DNA of 5,106 nucleotides from Chloroflexota bacterium (GCA_021790375.1 JAJYEB010000163.1:1-5106); one strand, 5' to 3'. Numbered from the stretch's first letter, positions 1-5,106 are shown. Notes: generated by a model not told the origin, from the letters alone. Numbers and translations: made by a program.

Positions 1-401
1 CCTTCGCGCGGGAGGGCTACCGGCGCACGGACGTGTCGCCGCGCGACATGGCGGCCTCCCTCGCCTGGCCCGGGTCGTGGCGCATGGCGTTGCCGTACAT
101 CCGGACCGGACTGGCGGAGATGTGGCGAGACGTCTCGAAAGCGGCGTTCGTCGCGGCGTTGCGCCGGTACGTGCCGGAGCTGCGCCCGGATGACCTGGAG
201 TTCGGGCCGACGGGAGTCCGCGCCCAGTCGCTCCGGGTCGACGGGCAGCTGGTCGACGACTTCAGCCTCGGCGAGGGCGACGCGATCATCCACGTGAGGA
301 ACGCGCCCTCGCCCGCCGCCACGGCGTCGCTCGCGATCGGCCGGATGCTCGCTGAGCGCGCGGTCGACCGGTTCGGCCTACGCGCCCGCCTGCCCGCCTG
401 A
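1..401 (+). CDS. lhgO: L-2-hydroxyglutarate oxidase, C-terminal part (5' end outside window)
   Basis: This is the last 132 codons of a gene entering from the left; the reading frame begins at base 3 and ends at TGA 399-401. The protein matches the C-terminal part of the LhgO/YgaF family as I recall it from E. coli. It has a Gly-Leu-(Ala/Gly)-Glu-Met helix start, then GVRAQ at 213-227 followed by a D-G-x-L-(V/I)-D-D-F strand, and the family's closing motif HVRNAPSPAATASLAIG at 291-341. Family members are FAD-dependent, membrane-associated enzymes of the DAO fold that oxidise L-2-hydroxyglutarate to 2-oxoglutarate and pass electrons to the quinone pool. The N-terminal FAD-binding Rossmann motif lies outside the window and cannot be checked. 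The last 24 bp overlap the 3' end of the opposite-strand ABC-DUF309 gene. The alternative is another DAO-fold dehydrogenase such as a glycerol-3-phosphate dehydrogenase relative, but the C-terminal motif argues for LhgO. Confidence 0.88.
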   Translation, partial: FAREGYRRTDVSPRDMAASLAWPGSWRMALPYIRTGLAEMWRDVSKAAFVAALRRYVPELRPDDLEFGPTGVRAQSLRVDGQLVDDFSLGEGDAIIHVRNAPSPAATASLAIGRMLAERAVDRFGLRARLPA

Positions 402-2048
402 CGGCTCGGATTCCGGGGCGGTGCCGGAGTCCTGGGCGCCGTGGGCGGCGGGTGCCGCCCGGGTGACGGGTGCCGCGCGGGAGACGGGTGCCGGTCCGGC
501 GGCGATCAGGCCGGCCAGGCTGCCGAGCGTCGCGGCATCCGGCGCATGGTCGAAGGCGGCCAGTGCGGCGGCGATCCACGCGCGGGTCGCCGGGAGGTCG
601 ACTCGCCGGATCGCGTCGCCGAGGGTCCCGGTCGACTCGTCGGGCACCAGCGCCAGGCGGCGTGCCGACCCCTGGAGGTTGCGCCGCACTCCCTCCGGGT
701 TACCGCGGACCGCGTGCACACCGGCGGCCGCGAGCTTGATCAACGCCTGGTGGAGCGCCCGCTCGGACTGGTCGTCGGACCCCATCCAGCCGGGCTCCAG
801 GATCTCGTGGGCCGCGAAGAAGTCGCCGGCGGCGTAGGCGGCCAGGGAGCGGTCCAGCGCGCCGAGGCGCTCCTCGGGCGGCAGCGGCCGGAACGCCTTC
901 AGCCTGCCGTCCGGATCCCGGACCAGCGTGCGGCGCTCCCCGATTCCTTCCCCGTCCGCCGGATCGTCGGCATCCTCGTGGCCGGAACCGTCGCCCGGGG
1001 CTGGCGCGCCGCCCGGTGCCGCCCCGTCCGCGCTGGCCGTCGCCCCGTCCACGCTGGCCGCCGTTCCGCCCGGTCCGGGCCCTTCCACGCTGGCCGCCGT
1101 TCCGCCCGGTCCCGGCCCTTCCGCGTGGGTCGCCGTTCCGGCCGGTCCCCGGCCCGTCGCGGATTCGCGGGGCCCGCGCGGCTCCCGGGTCTCGCCGGCA
1201 CGCGCCCGGTCCCCGGACCGTGCCGGCCGGCCGGCGGGCGGGCGCCCCTTCGTGGTCCCGGGGAGATCGGCCGCGCGCGCCGACCATCGCCCGTTCCGCG
1301 CCTCCACCTCGAGCGGCAACCCGAAGCACGCAGTCAGCGACTTCGCCGTGAGGGTGGATTCCAGCGGTCCCGCCGCCAGCACCCGGCCGCGCCGCAGGAG
1401 CAGCGCGTGCGTGAACCCGGCCGGGATCTCCTCCACGTGCTGCGTCACGAACACGATCGAGCGCATGCGCCGGTCCGCCGCCAGGCCGGCCAGGCTCCTC
1501 ACCAGCAGTTCCCGTGCCTCGAGATCCAGGCCCGCGCTCGGCTCGTCGAGCAAGAGCAGGTCGGGCGACGCCATCAATGCGCGTGCGACCTGCACACGCT
1601 GGCGCTCGCCCTCGGAGAGCGTCCCGAGCGCGTGCAGCGCGAGGGTCGAACAGCCGAGCCGCGCCAGGAGCGCGACCGCGAGCGAGACGTCCTCCGGGGC
1701 CGGCTCCGCCCAGTACGGGTCGAGCACGCCGCTCCGGCCGGTCGCCACCGCCTGGAGCACGGTCAGGTCGGGGTGCAGCAGGCGCGCCAGGGCCGCGCTG
1801 GCGTACCCGATCCGCGACCGGAGCGGCCGCACGTCCGTGCGGCCGTGCGTCGCGCCGAGCACGGTGACCCGCCCGGCCGACGGGAACAGGTAGAGGCTCG
1901 CGACCTCCAGCAGCGTCGTCTTGCCGGCGCCGTTCGGGCCCAGCACGATCCAGCGCTCGCCCTCGCGGACCACCCAGTCGATCCCCTCGAGGATCGGCCG
2001 GCCGTCGCGGGTGAGCCACACGCCCTCCAGGACCACCACGTCTGGCAC
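378..2048 (-). CDS. ABC ATPase (YlmA/ModF-like) fused to a DUF309 domain
   Basis: The protein has 556 residues. Residues 1-260 form a complete ABC ATPase: Walker A GPNGAGKT 37-44, signature LSEGERQ 144-150, Walker B LLLLDEP 164-170 with catalytic Glu169, D-loop SAGLD 171-175 and switch His204. The Q-loop glutamine is absent (YASAAL, 82-87). Together with the I-D-W before Walker A and the GRTD-x-R-x-L-R-x-R-I-G stretch at 69-81, this resembles the YlmA/ModF-like soluble ATPases. Residues about 262-372 are a Gly/Pro/Ala/Glu/Arg linker with 36-bp repeats. Residues about 373-470 match DUF309: GDFFAAHEILE 408-418, Trp421, then an E-R-x-L-x-Q-A-L-I-K-L-A-A-A helix and an R-G-N turn at 448-450. A Pro/Ala-rich tail follows. 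DUF309 has no established function. The GTG at 2048 is the first start codon after an upstream in-frame stop at 2139-2141 and begins directly at the first ATPase strand; no Shine-Dalgarno site is visible, so it may be leaderless. No permease is adjacent, so transport is not implied. The stop codon lies inside the lhgO 3' end. Confidence 0.9.
   Translation of the reverse strand: MPDVVVLEGVWLTRDGRPILEGIDWVVREGERWIVLGPNGAGKTTLLEVASLYLFPSAGRVTVLGATHGRTDVRPLRSRIGYASAALARLLHPDLTVLQAVATGRSGVLDPYWAEPAPEDVSLAVALLARLGCSTLALHALGTLSEGERQRVQVARALMASPDLLLLDEPSAGLDLEARELLVRSLAGLAADRRMRSIVFVTQHVEEIPAGFTHALLLRRGRVLAAGPLESTLTAKSLTACFGLPLEVEARNGRWSARAADLPGTTKGRPPAGRPARSGDRARAGETREPRGPRESATGRGPAGTATHAEGPGPGGTAASVEGPGPGGTAASVDGATASADGAAPGGAPAPGDGSGHEDADDPADGEGIGERRTLVRDPDGRLKAFRPLPPEERLGALDRSLAAYAAGDFFAAHEILEPGWMGSDDQSERALHQALIKLAAAGVHAVRGNPEGVRRNLQGSARRLALVPDESTGTLGDAIRRVDLPATRAWIAAALAAFDHAPDAATLGSLAGLIAAGPAPVSRAAPVTRAAPAAHGAQDSGTAPESEPSGGQAGA
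450..494 (-). repeat. 18-bp in-frame tandem repeat in the C-terminal tail of the ABC-DUF309 gene
   Basis: Two 18-bp units (450-467 and 468-485) differ at only two positions and are followed by half a further unit (486-494). On the - strand they encode six-residue units of the type A-P-V-(S/T)-R-A. The period is a multiple of three, so unit gain or loss keeps the frame. The region is low-complexity and probably disordered; no function is suggested. Confidence 0.7.
1047..1154 (-). repeat. 36-bp tandem repeat in the interdomain linker of the ABC-DUF309 gene
   Basis: There are three adjacent 36-bp units: 1047-1082, 1083-1118 and a more diverged 1119-1154. The first two are nearly identical over their length. 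They encode the 12-residue unit GPGPGGTAASV(D/E) at residues 311-334, and the diverged copy GRGPAGTATHAE at 299-310. Shorter, degenerate pieces (G-A-T-A-S-A-D-G, residues 335-342) continue towards the DUF309 domain. Because the unit is a whole number of codons, the array can grow or shrink without breaking the frame. It looks like a flexible spacer made by slippage. Confidence 0.85.
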
Positions 2049-2070
2049 ACGCGGATGGTACCGGTGCGAC

Positions 2071-2095
2071 GCGCGATCGGGGGCCCGCGCGATCG
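2071..2095. repeat. 9-bp direct repeat upstream of the ABC-DUF309 start
   Basis: The sequence gcgcgatcg occurs at 2071-2079 and again at 2087-2095, 16 bp start to start, each with a cgatcg palindrome inside. It lies 23-47 bp upstream of the GTG start of the - strand gene. It could be a protein-binding pair, but GC-rich DNA produces such repeats by chance. Confidence 0.25.
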
Positions 2096-2120
2096 ATGGT
2101 GGTCCCGCGCGAGGCTCCGT

Positions 2121-2149
2121 TTGACGTTTTCGGCGGAATCACGGAGAAT
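2121..2149 (+). promoter_or_regulatory. Candidate sigma70-type promoter for the zinc-ribbon gene
   Basis: A -35-like TTGACG at 2121-2126 (5 of 6 to consensus) is separated by 17 bp from a -10-like GAGAAT at 2144-2149 (4 of 6). This is the most AT-rich patch of the intergenic region, in strongly GC-rich surroundings. Transcription would start near 2156 and give a leader of about 145 nt before the GTG at 2303. A 6-bp hairpin (2168-2173 with 2181-2186) would sit near the 5' end of that RNA. No equally good promoter was found for the divergent - strand gene. Confidence 0.45.
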
Positions 2150-2227
2150 TCCTCCATCAAGACAACGCCGCCGGCGCCCGCGGCGGGTCGAGCAACGCTC
2201 CCCGCGCGCGCCGCGACATCAGGCCCG

Positions 2228-2247
2228 GGTCACCTGTCAGGTCGACC
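2228..2247. promoter_or_regulatory. Dyad in the leader of the zinc-ribbon gene (possible operator or RNA hairpin)
   Basis: The core ACCTGTCAGGT at 2232-2242 is a perfect inverted repeat around a central T. Flanking GGTC (2228-2231) and GACC (2244-2247) extend it with one extra base on the right side. It lies downstream of the candidate promoter and 56 bp before the start codon, so it could be an operator for a dimeric regulator or a stem-loop in the mRNA leader. No known regulator motif was recognised. Confidence 0.35.
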
Positions 2248-2290
2248 ACGAGCGACAACACGCGCCGCCGCATGCAGTGCAGGCTGGCGC

Positions 2291-2296
2291 AGGGAG
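2291..2296 (+). promoter_or_regulatory. Ribosome binding site that fixes the zinc-ribbon gene start
   Basis: AGGGAG lies 6 nt before the GTG at 2303. The same frame is open from an upstream GTG at 2096, but that start has no comparable site and would add a low-complexity segment running across the promoter and dyad, so the start at 2303 is preferred. Confidence 0.75.
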
Positions 2297-2302
2297 ATCA
2301 AC

Positions 2303-2497
2303 GTGAACACGTCCACCACCTACACGCAGGCCGGGGCCAGGCGCCGGTTGCGCCGTCGCGCCCAGCACGGGTTCGACCGGGAGCTCTTCTGCGGCACCAA
2401 CGGGTGCGCCTCGCGCCTGGACCTCGACGAGCGGACCGGCCTCGCCACCTGCCGCATCTGCGGCTTCGCCCGCCGAGTCGGCGCCGCCACGCACTGA
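2303..2497 (+). CDS. Small four-cysteine zinc-ribbon-like protein, 64 aa
   Basis: A 64-codon gene from GTG 2303 to TGA 2495-2497. The N-terminal part is polar and then very basic (Arg-rich around residues 13-19). The rest holds four cysteines in a C-x4-C-x14-C-x2-C pattern (Cys30, Cys35, Cys50, Cys53), with knuckle-like FCGTNGC and CRICGF. This is the arrangement of a zinc ribbon, so structural zinc binding is likely; a DNA- or RNA-binding or adaptor role is possible given the basic N-terminus but is not shown. I do not recognise the family. The start is supported by the AGGGAG site 6 nt upstream and by the candidate promoter at 2121-2149. It lies 182 bp before the oxidoreductase operon on the same strand and could be co-transcribed with it, although a hairpin follows its stop codon. 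Confidence 0.72.
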   Translation: MNTSTTYTQAGARRRLRRRAQHGFDRELFCGTNGCASRLDLDERTGLATCRICGFARRVGAATH

Positions 2498-2503
2498 GGC
2501 GCG

Positions 2504-2523
2504 GCAGGGGCCCCGGCTCCTGC
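2504..2523 (+). terminator. GC-rich stem-loop just after the zinc-ribbon gene, possible weak terminator
   Basis: Bases 2504-2511 pair with 2516-2523 (8 bp including one G-U) around a 4-nt loop, starting 6 nt after the TGA stop. No U-tract follows, so it is not a canonical intrinsic terminator. It could attenuate, protect the 3' end or be a chance hairpin in GC-rich DNA. Confidence 0.3.
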
Positions 2524-2629
2524 GATGACGCGGGCCGCCCTACCCGACTGGATGGCCGCCGGAGACCTGCAGACGCGCACCCCCTCCCCCCTCGCGTAGG
2601 GCACAACGCGACCGTCGTACCACGACAGG

Positions 2630-2669
2630 GGGCCGAGCGGCCCGTCCCGGGCACGGGCGGCCGGAAGGA
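2630..2669 (+). promoter_or_regulatory. Hairpin-rich leader and ribosome binding site of the oxidoreductase operon
   Basis: The Shine-Dalgarno sequence GGAAGGA at 2663-2669 lies 10 nt before the ATG at 2680 and sets that start, although the frame is open further upstream. Directly before it are alternative stems. GGGCCG 2630-2635 can pair with CGGCCC 2638-2643. Alternatively CCCGT 2641-2645 can pair with ACGGG 2653-2657, extended by GGCCG 2631-2635 with CGGCC 2658-2662. The two foldings exclude each other, and the second ends immediately against the Shine-Dalgarno. No clear -35/-10 promoter is visible in 2524-2629. Confidence 0.45.
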
Positions 2670-2679
2670 CACTGTCGGC

Positions 2680-4653
2680 ATGAGTACCGATGCGTCCCTC
2701 CATGAATCACGCCCTCCTCGGTATCCCGGCATCCCGGCCATCGTCGACGGCTCGGAGGCGATCGCCCACGTCGAAACCCGCATCTCGGAAGCGGCCTGCG
2801 CCTACCCGATCACGCCGTCCACCACGATGGCGGCCGTCTACCAGGTAGCCGTGGCCGAGGGGCGCACGAACCTCTGGGGGACCACCCTTCGTTTCGTCGA
2901 ACCCGAGTCTGAGCATTCCTCGGCCAGCGCTGCCGAGGGTTTCGCCCTCGCCGGCGGGCGCGTCACGAACTTCACGGCCGGCCAGGGCCTCCTCCTGATG
3001 AAGGAGGTGCTGTACGTCATCTCCGGCAAGCGTCTCCCGGCGGTCTTTCACGTCGGCGCACGCGCGCTCACCAGCCAGTCGCTCAACATCCACGCGGGAC
3101 ACGACGACGTCATGGGCGTGGCAGACACCGGGTGGGGCATCCTGTTCGCCCGCAACGCGCAGGAGGCGGCCGACCTGACCGCGATCTGCCGGCGCGTGGC
3201 CGAGGAGACGGAGACCCCGTTCCTCTGCGTGCAGGACGGCTTCCTCACCACCCACACCATGGAGAACGTGCTCCTCCCCGAGGACGAGCTCCTGAAGGGC
3301 TACGTCGGCGACCCGCGTGCCTCGATCCGCGACCTGTTCGACCCGGCCCAGGGCCTGATGACGGGCGTGGTGCAGAACCAGGACAGCTACATGAAGGGCC
3401 GCATCGCCCAGCGCGCCTTCTACGACCGGCTGTCCGAGGTCACGCACGAGGCGATGCGGGAGTGGGGCGAGCTGACCGGACGGCACTACGACCTGGTCGA
3501 CCCGTACCGCTGCGACGATGCCGAGTACATCCTGCTCTCGATGGGGACGATCGCGGACACCGCGATCACCGTGGTCGACCACCTCCGGTCGCTCGGCCGC
3601 AGGGTCGGCTGCATCGGGATCACGGCGTACCGCCCGTTCCCCGCCGCGATGCTGGCGGGACTCATCCGCAACACGACCGCCGTGGCCATCGTCGAGCGCA
3701 CGGACGAGCCGGCCGCGGCCGACAACCCGGTCACCCGGGAGACGAAGGCCGCCCTGGCCGACCTGGCCGCCGACGGCAACCGTGTCCCGCGGGTCCTCTC
3801 GGTGTCCGCCGGGCTGGGGAGCCGCGACGTGGCCGCGGGCGACCTGATCGCCGTCTTCGATCGACTCGTGGACGCCGAGGCGGTCCGCCGGCAGCCTCAC
3901 GTCGTGGTCGGCATCCGCCACCCGCTGGCGATCGAGTCGCACGACATCGACCTCCGGCCGGCCGGCGCGTACAGCCTGCGGGGCCACTCGATCGGCGGGT
4001 TCGGGTCCGTCACCACCAACAAGTTCCTCGCCACCCTCATCGGCGAGCTCTTCGACATGCACGTGCAGGCCTACCCGCGCTACGGCTCGGAGAAGAAGGG
4101 CCTGCCCACCACGTACTACCTGACCATCGCCGACGCGCCGATCCGCCAGCACAACGAGCTCTCTCACGTGGAGTTCGTGCCGCTGCACGACGTCTCCGCG
4201 TTCGCGATGGGCGACCCGCTGGCCGGGCTGGCCGACGGTGGCACGGTCTTCCTGCAGACCCCGCTCGCGGATGCCGCCGAGATCTGGCAGTCCGTGCCCG
4301 CCGAGGCACGGGCCCAGATCCTGGCCCGCAACATCCGGGTCACCGCGCTCGACACCGCCGCCCTCGCGGCGGAGTTCGCGCCCCGGCCGGACCTCGTGGT
4401 CCGGATGCAGGGCGTGGCCCAGGTGGGTGTCTTCCTGCGCGTATCGCCCTTCGCCGCGCGGGCGGGCCTCGATCGCGACGAGCTCCTGGACGCGGTCCAC
4501 AAGCTCCTGCCCCGCTTCTTCGGCAAGCGCGGCGGCAACGTGGTCGAGGCGAACTACGCCGTGATCGAGCGGGCATACGACAAGCTCATCGATGTGACCG
4601 CGGCCATCGGCGGCGAACCGGTGGCGGCGGCTGTCGTGGAGGCGTCCCGATGA
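2680..4653 (+). CDS. 2-oxoacid:ferredoxin oxidoreductase, alpha-gamma (NifJ domains I-III)
   Basis: The 657-residue protein aligns by eye with the first half of NifJ-type pyruvate:ferredoxin oxidoreductases. Domain I (about 1-268) has the YPITPST motif at 42-48, an S-E-H pair with Glu78 at the place of the Glu that activates thiamine diphosphate, TAGQGLLLM 99-107 and FHVGARA 123-129 with Arg128 where the pyruvate-binding Arg lies. Domain II (about 270-405) includes ILLSMGTIADT and AYRPFP. Domain III (about 406-640), the gamma part, includes RGHSIGGFG 434-442 and YPRYGSEKKG 465-474. The family cleaves a 2-oxoacid with CoA to acyl-CoA, CO2 and reduced ferredoxin, or runs in reverse, in the cytoplasm. 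The one-chain enzyme is near 1,200 residues; here the chain ends after domain III, before the ferredoxin-like and thiamine-diphosphate domains, which must be encoded elsewhere. The active-site Thr and Arg favour pyruvate, but 2-oxoglutarate or another oxoacid cannot be excluded. The next gene overlaps by ATGA. Confidence 0.9.
   Translation: MSTDASLHESRPPRYPGIPAIVDGSEAIAHVETRISEAACAYPITPSTTMAAVYQVAVAEGRTNLWGTTLRFVEPESEHSSASAAEGFALAGGRVTNFTAGQGLLLMKEVLYVISGKRLPAVFHVGARALTSQSLNIHAGHDDVMGVADTGWGILFARNAQEAADLTAICRRVAEETETPFLCVQDGFLTTHTMENVLLPEDELLKGYVGDPRASIRDLFDPAQGLMTGVVQNQDSYMKGRIAQRAFYDRLSEVTHEAMREWGELTGRHYDLVDPYRCDDAEYILLSMGTIADTAITVVDHLRSLGRRVGCIGITAYRPFPAAMLAGLIRNTTAVAIVERTDEPAAADNPVTRETKAALADLAADGNRVPRVLSVSAGLGSRDVAAGDLIAVFDRLVDAEAVRRQPHVVVGIRHPLAIESHDIDLRPAGAYSLRGHSIGGFGSVTTNKFLATLIGELFDMHVQAYPRYGSEKKGLPTTYYLTIADAPIRQHNELSHVEFVPLHDVSAFAMGDPLAGLADGGTVFLQTPLADAAEIWQSVPAEARAQILARNIRVTALDTAALAAEFAPRPDLVVRMQGVAQVGVFLRVSPFAARAGLDRDELLDAVHKLLPRFFGKRGGNVVEANYAVIERAYDKLIDVTAAIGGEPVAAAVVEASR
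4638..4642 (+). promoter_or_regulatory. Ribosome binding site of the CBS gene, inside the upstream coding region
   Basis: GGAGG at 4638-4642, 7 nt before the ATG at 4650, lies within the last codons of the oxidoreductase gene. It supports translational coupling across the 4-bp ATGA overlap and decides the CBS gene start. Confidence 0.75.
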
Positions 4654-5066
4654 CCGAGACCGTACCGCGCACGGTGGGGGAGCTGATGCACGGCGAACCC
4701 ATCGTGGTGCGCGCAGACGCGCCCCTCTCCGAGGCGGCCCGGCTGCTCGACCAGCACCGCATCCACGGCCTGCCCGTGGTCGACGGCGAAGGCGCCCTGG
4801 TGGGTGTCGTGAGCCAGACCGACCTGGTGCGGGCACGGGCCACCGACCACCTGTGGTCGAGCTGGCCGGGTTTGTCGGTGCGCCATCTCATGACCTCTCC
4901 GGCCCTGACCTGCCGCGTCGACACCCCGGTGCAGGAGGCGATCGGGCTCATGGAGCTCAACCGCGTCCACCGCCTGGTAGTGGTGGACGAGCAGGGACGC
5001 CGGCCCGTCGGGATCTTCTCGACCACCGACGTCGTTCATCACCTGGTGGGGGCCCCCGATGCCTGA
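4650..5066 (+). CDS. Tandem CBS-domain protein, 138 aa
   Basis: The protein is one CBS pair and nothing else. CBS1 covers about residues 7-62: V-G-E-L-M start, HGLPVVD 39-45, GVVSQTD 52-58. CBS2 covers about residues 76-132: V-R-H-L-M start, HRLVVVD 107-113, GIFSTTD 121-127. The G-h-x-(S/T)-x-(S/T)-D motif closing each domain is the usual ribose/phosphate contact for adenine nucleotides, so binding of AMP, ADP, ATP or SAM is likely; ligand choice cannot be read from sequence. No signal peptide, membrane segment or extra catalytic domain is present. The gene starts at ATG 4650, overlapping the oxidoreductase stop by ATGA, and ends overlapping the next gene by 8 bp. That tight insertion inside a 2-oxoacid oxidoreductase operon suggests (inference) an energy-charge sensor or regulatory subunit for this enzyme. 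A general stand-alone CBS protein is the alternative. Confidence 0.9.
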   Translation: MTETVPRTVGELMHGEPIVVRADAPLSEAARLLDQHRIHGLPVVDGEGALVGVVSQTDLVRARATDHLWSSWPGLSVRHLMTSPALTCRVDTPVQEAIGLMELNRVHRLVVVDEQGRRPVGIFSTTDVVHHLVGAPDA

Positions 5067-5106
5067 GCAGCTGCTACCCGTGATCGATGCCCCCGGAGGC
5101 CCGCTG
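5059..5106 (+). CDS. Start of next operon gene, product unknown (3' end outside window)
   Basis: An ATG at 5059 opens a frame that runs to the window edge (16 codons: MPEQLLPVIDAPGGPL). It overlaps the CBS stop codon by 8 bp (ATGCCTGA). A G-rich stretch at 5045-5052, 6 nt upstream, can serve as the ribosome binding site, although it also forms the GGGGGCCCCC palindrome at 5048-5057. The 16 residues are too few to identify a family. By position it is the best candidate for another component of the oxidoreductase: the iron-sulfur or thiamine-diphosphate (beta) part, or an FAD/NAD(P)H electron-transfer partner. This rests on context only. Confidence 0.6.
   Translation, partial: MPEQLLPVIDAPGGPL

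Noticed and set aside
1047..1154. The 36-bp repeats as a CRISPR array
   Set aside because: The units are directly adjacent without spacers and keep the reading frame of the linker.
700..2160. A 486-codon - strand frame whose start has a GGAGG nearby (2151-2155)
   Set aside because: It is offset by one base from the ABC frame, its translation is low-complexity without motifs, and it covers the same bases as the real gene. The GGAGG may be chance.
2137..2165. A promoter for the divergent ABC gene reading leftward (TTGTCT at 2165-2160 with GTGATT at 2142-2137)
   Set aside because: The -10 matches the consensus at only two positions, so it is too weak to list as a feature.
2096..2302. N-terminal extension of the zinc-ribbon protein from an upstream GTG
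   Set aside because: It would run through the candidate promoter and dyad, lacks a Shine-Dalgarno site, and adds low-complexity sequence; the start at 2303 has AGGGAG 6 nt upstream.
441..2306. A 621-codon open frame on the + strand opposite the ABC-DUF309 gene
   Set aside because: It is an antisense shadow in GC-rich DNA: the translation is Arg/Pro/Gly-rich without domain motifs, whereas the opposite strand carries all ABC and DUF309 motifs in order.
1..4653. A pathway link between LhgO (which makes 2-oxoglutarate) and the 2-oxoacid oxidoreductase
   Set aside because: The genes are separated by an opposite-strand gene, are not in one operon, and the oxidoreductase active site looks more pyruvate-like; nothing in the sequence supports a functional pair.
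2707..4836. A 709-codon - strand frame opposite the oxidoreductase and CBS genes
   Set aside because: Shadow frame: it spans two clearly identified + strand genes and shows no recognisable domain.

Overview
This is a GC-rich bacterial chromosomal window with dense coding, GTG and ATG starts, and good Shine-Dalgarno sites where starts are chosen. The GC-heavy codon use and the protein set (L-2-hydroxyglutarate oxidase, a YlmA-like ABC ATPase, a NifJ-type 2-oxoacid oxidoreductase, a CBS-domain protein) suggest an environmental actinobacterial or Chloroflexota-like organism. That placement is an inference; no rRNA or other taxonomic marker is present. No tRNA, mobile element, CRISPR array or attachment site was seen.

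Left part (1-2048): the 3' end of an L-2-hydroxyglutarate oxidase gene on the + strand runs tail-to-tail into a 556-codon gene on the - strand, and the two overlap by 24 bp. The - strand protein is an unusual fusion. It has a complete soluble-type ABC ATPase of the YlmA/ModF-like group, a long Gly/Pro/Ala/Glu linker built partly from 36-bp tandem repeats, a DUF309 domain, and a low-complexity tail with an 18-bp repeat.

Middle (2049-2679): a 254-bp divergent intergenic region holds a sigma70-like + strand promoter and a dyad. It is followed by a 64-codon gene for a four-cysteine zinc-ribbon-like protein with a strong ribosome binding site, then a 182-bp gap with GC-rich hairpins.

Right part (2680-5106): a tightly coupled + strand operon. 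The first gene encodes domains I-III of a NifJ-type pyruvate/2-oxoacid:ferredoxin oxidoreductase (657 aa) without the [4Fe-4S] and thiamine-diphosphate-binding domains that follow in the one-chain enzymes. It overlaps by 4 bp (ATGA) a 138-aa protein of two CBS domains, which overlaps by 8 bp the start of a third gene cut off by the window edge. The missing half of the oxidoreductase is expected downstream. The CBS protein may tie the enzyme to adenine-nucleotide levels. The most notable points are the ABC-DUF309 fusion and the split oxidoreductase with a CBS gene inserted in its operon.
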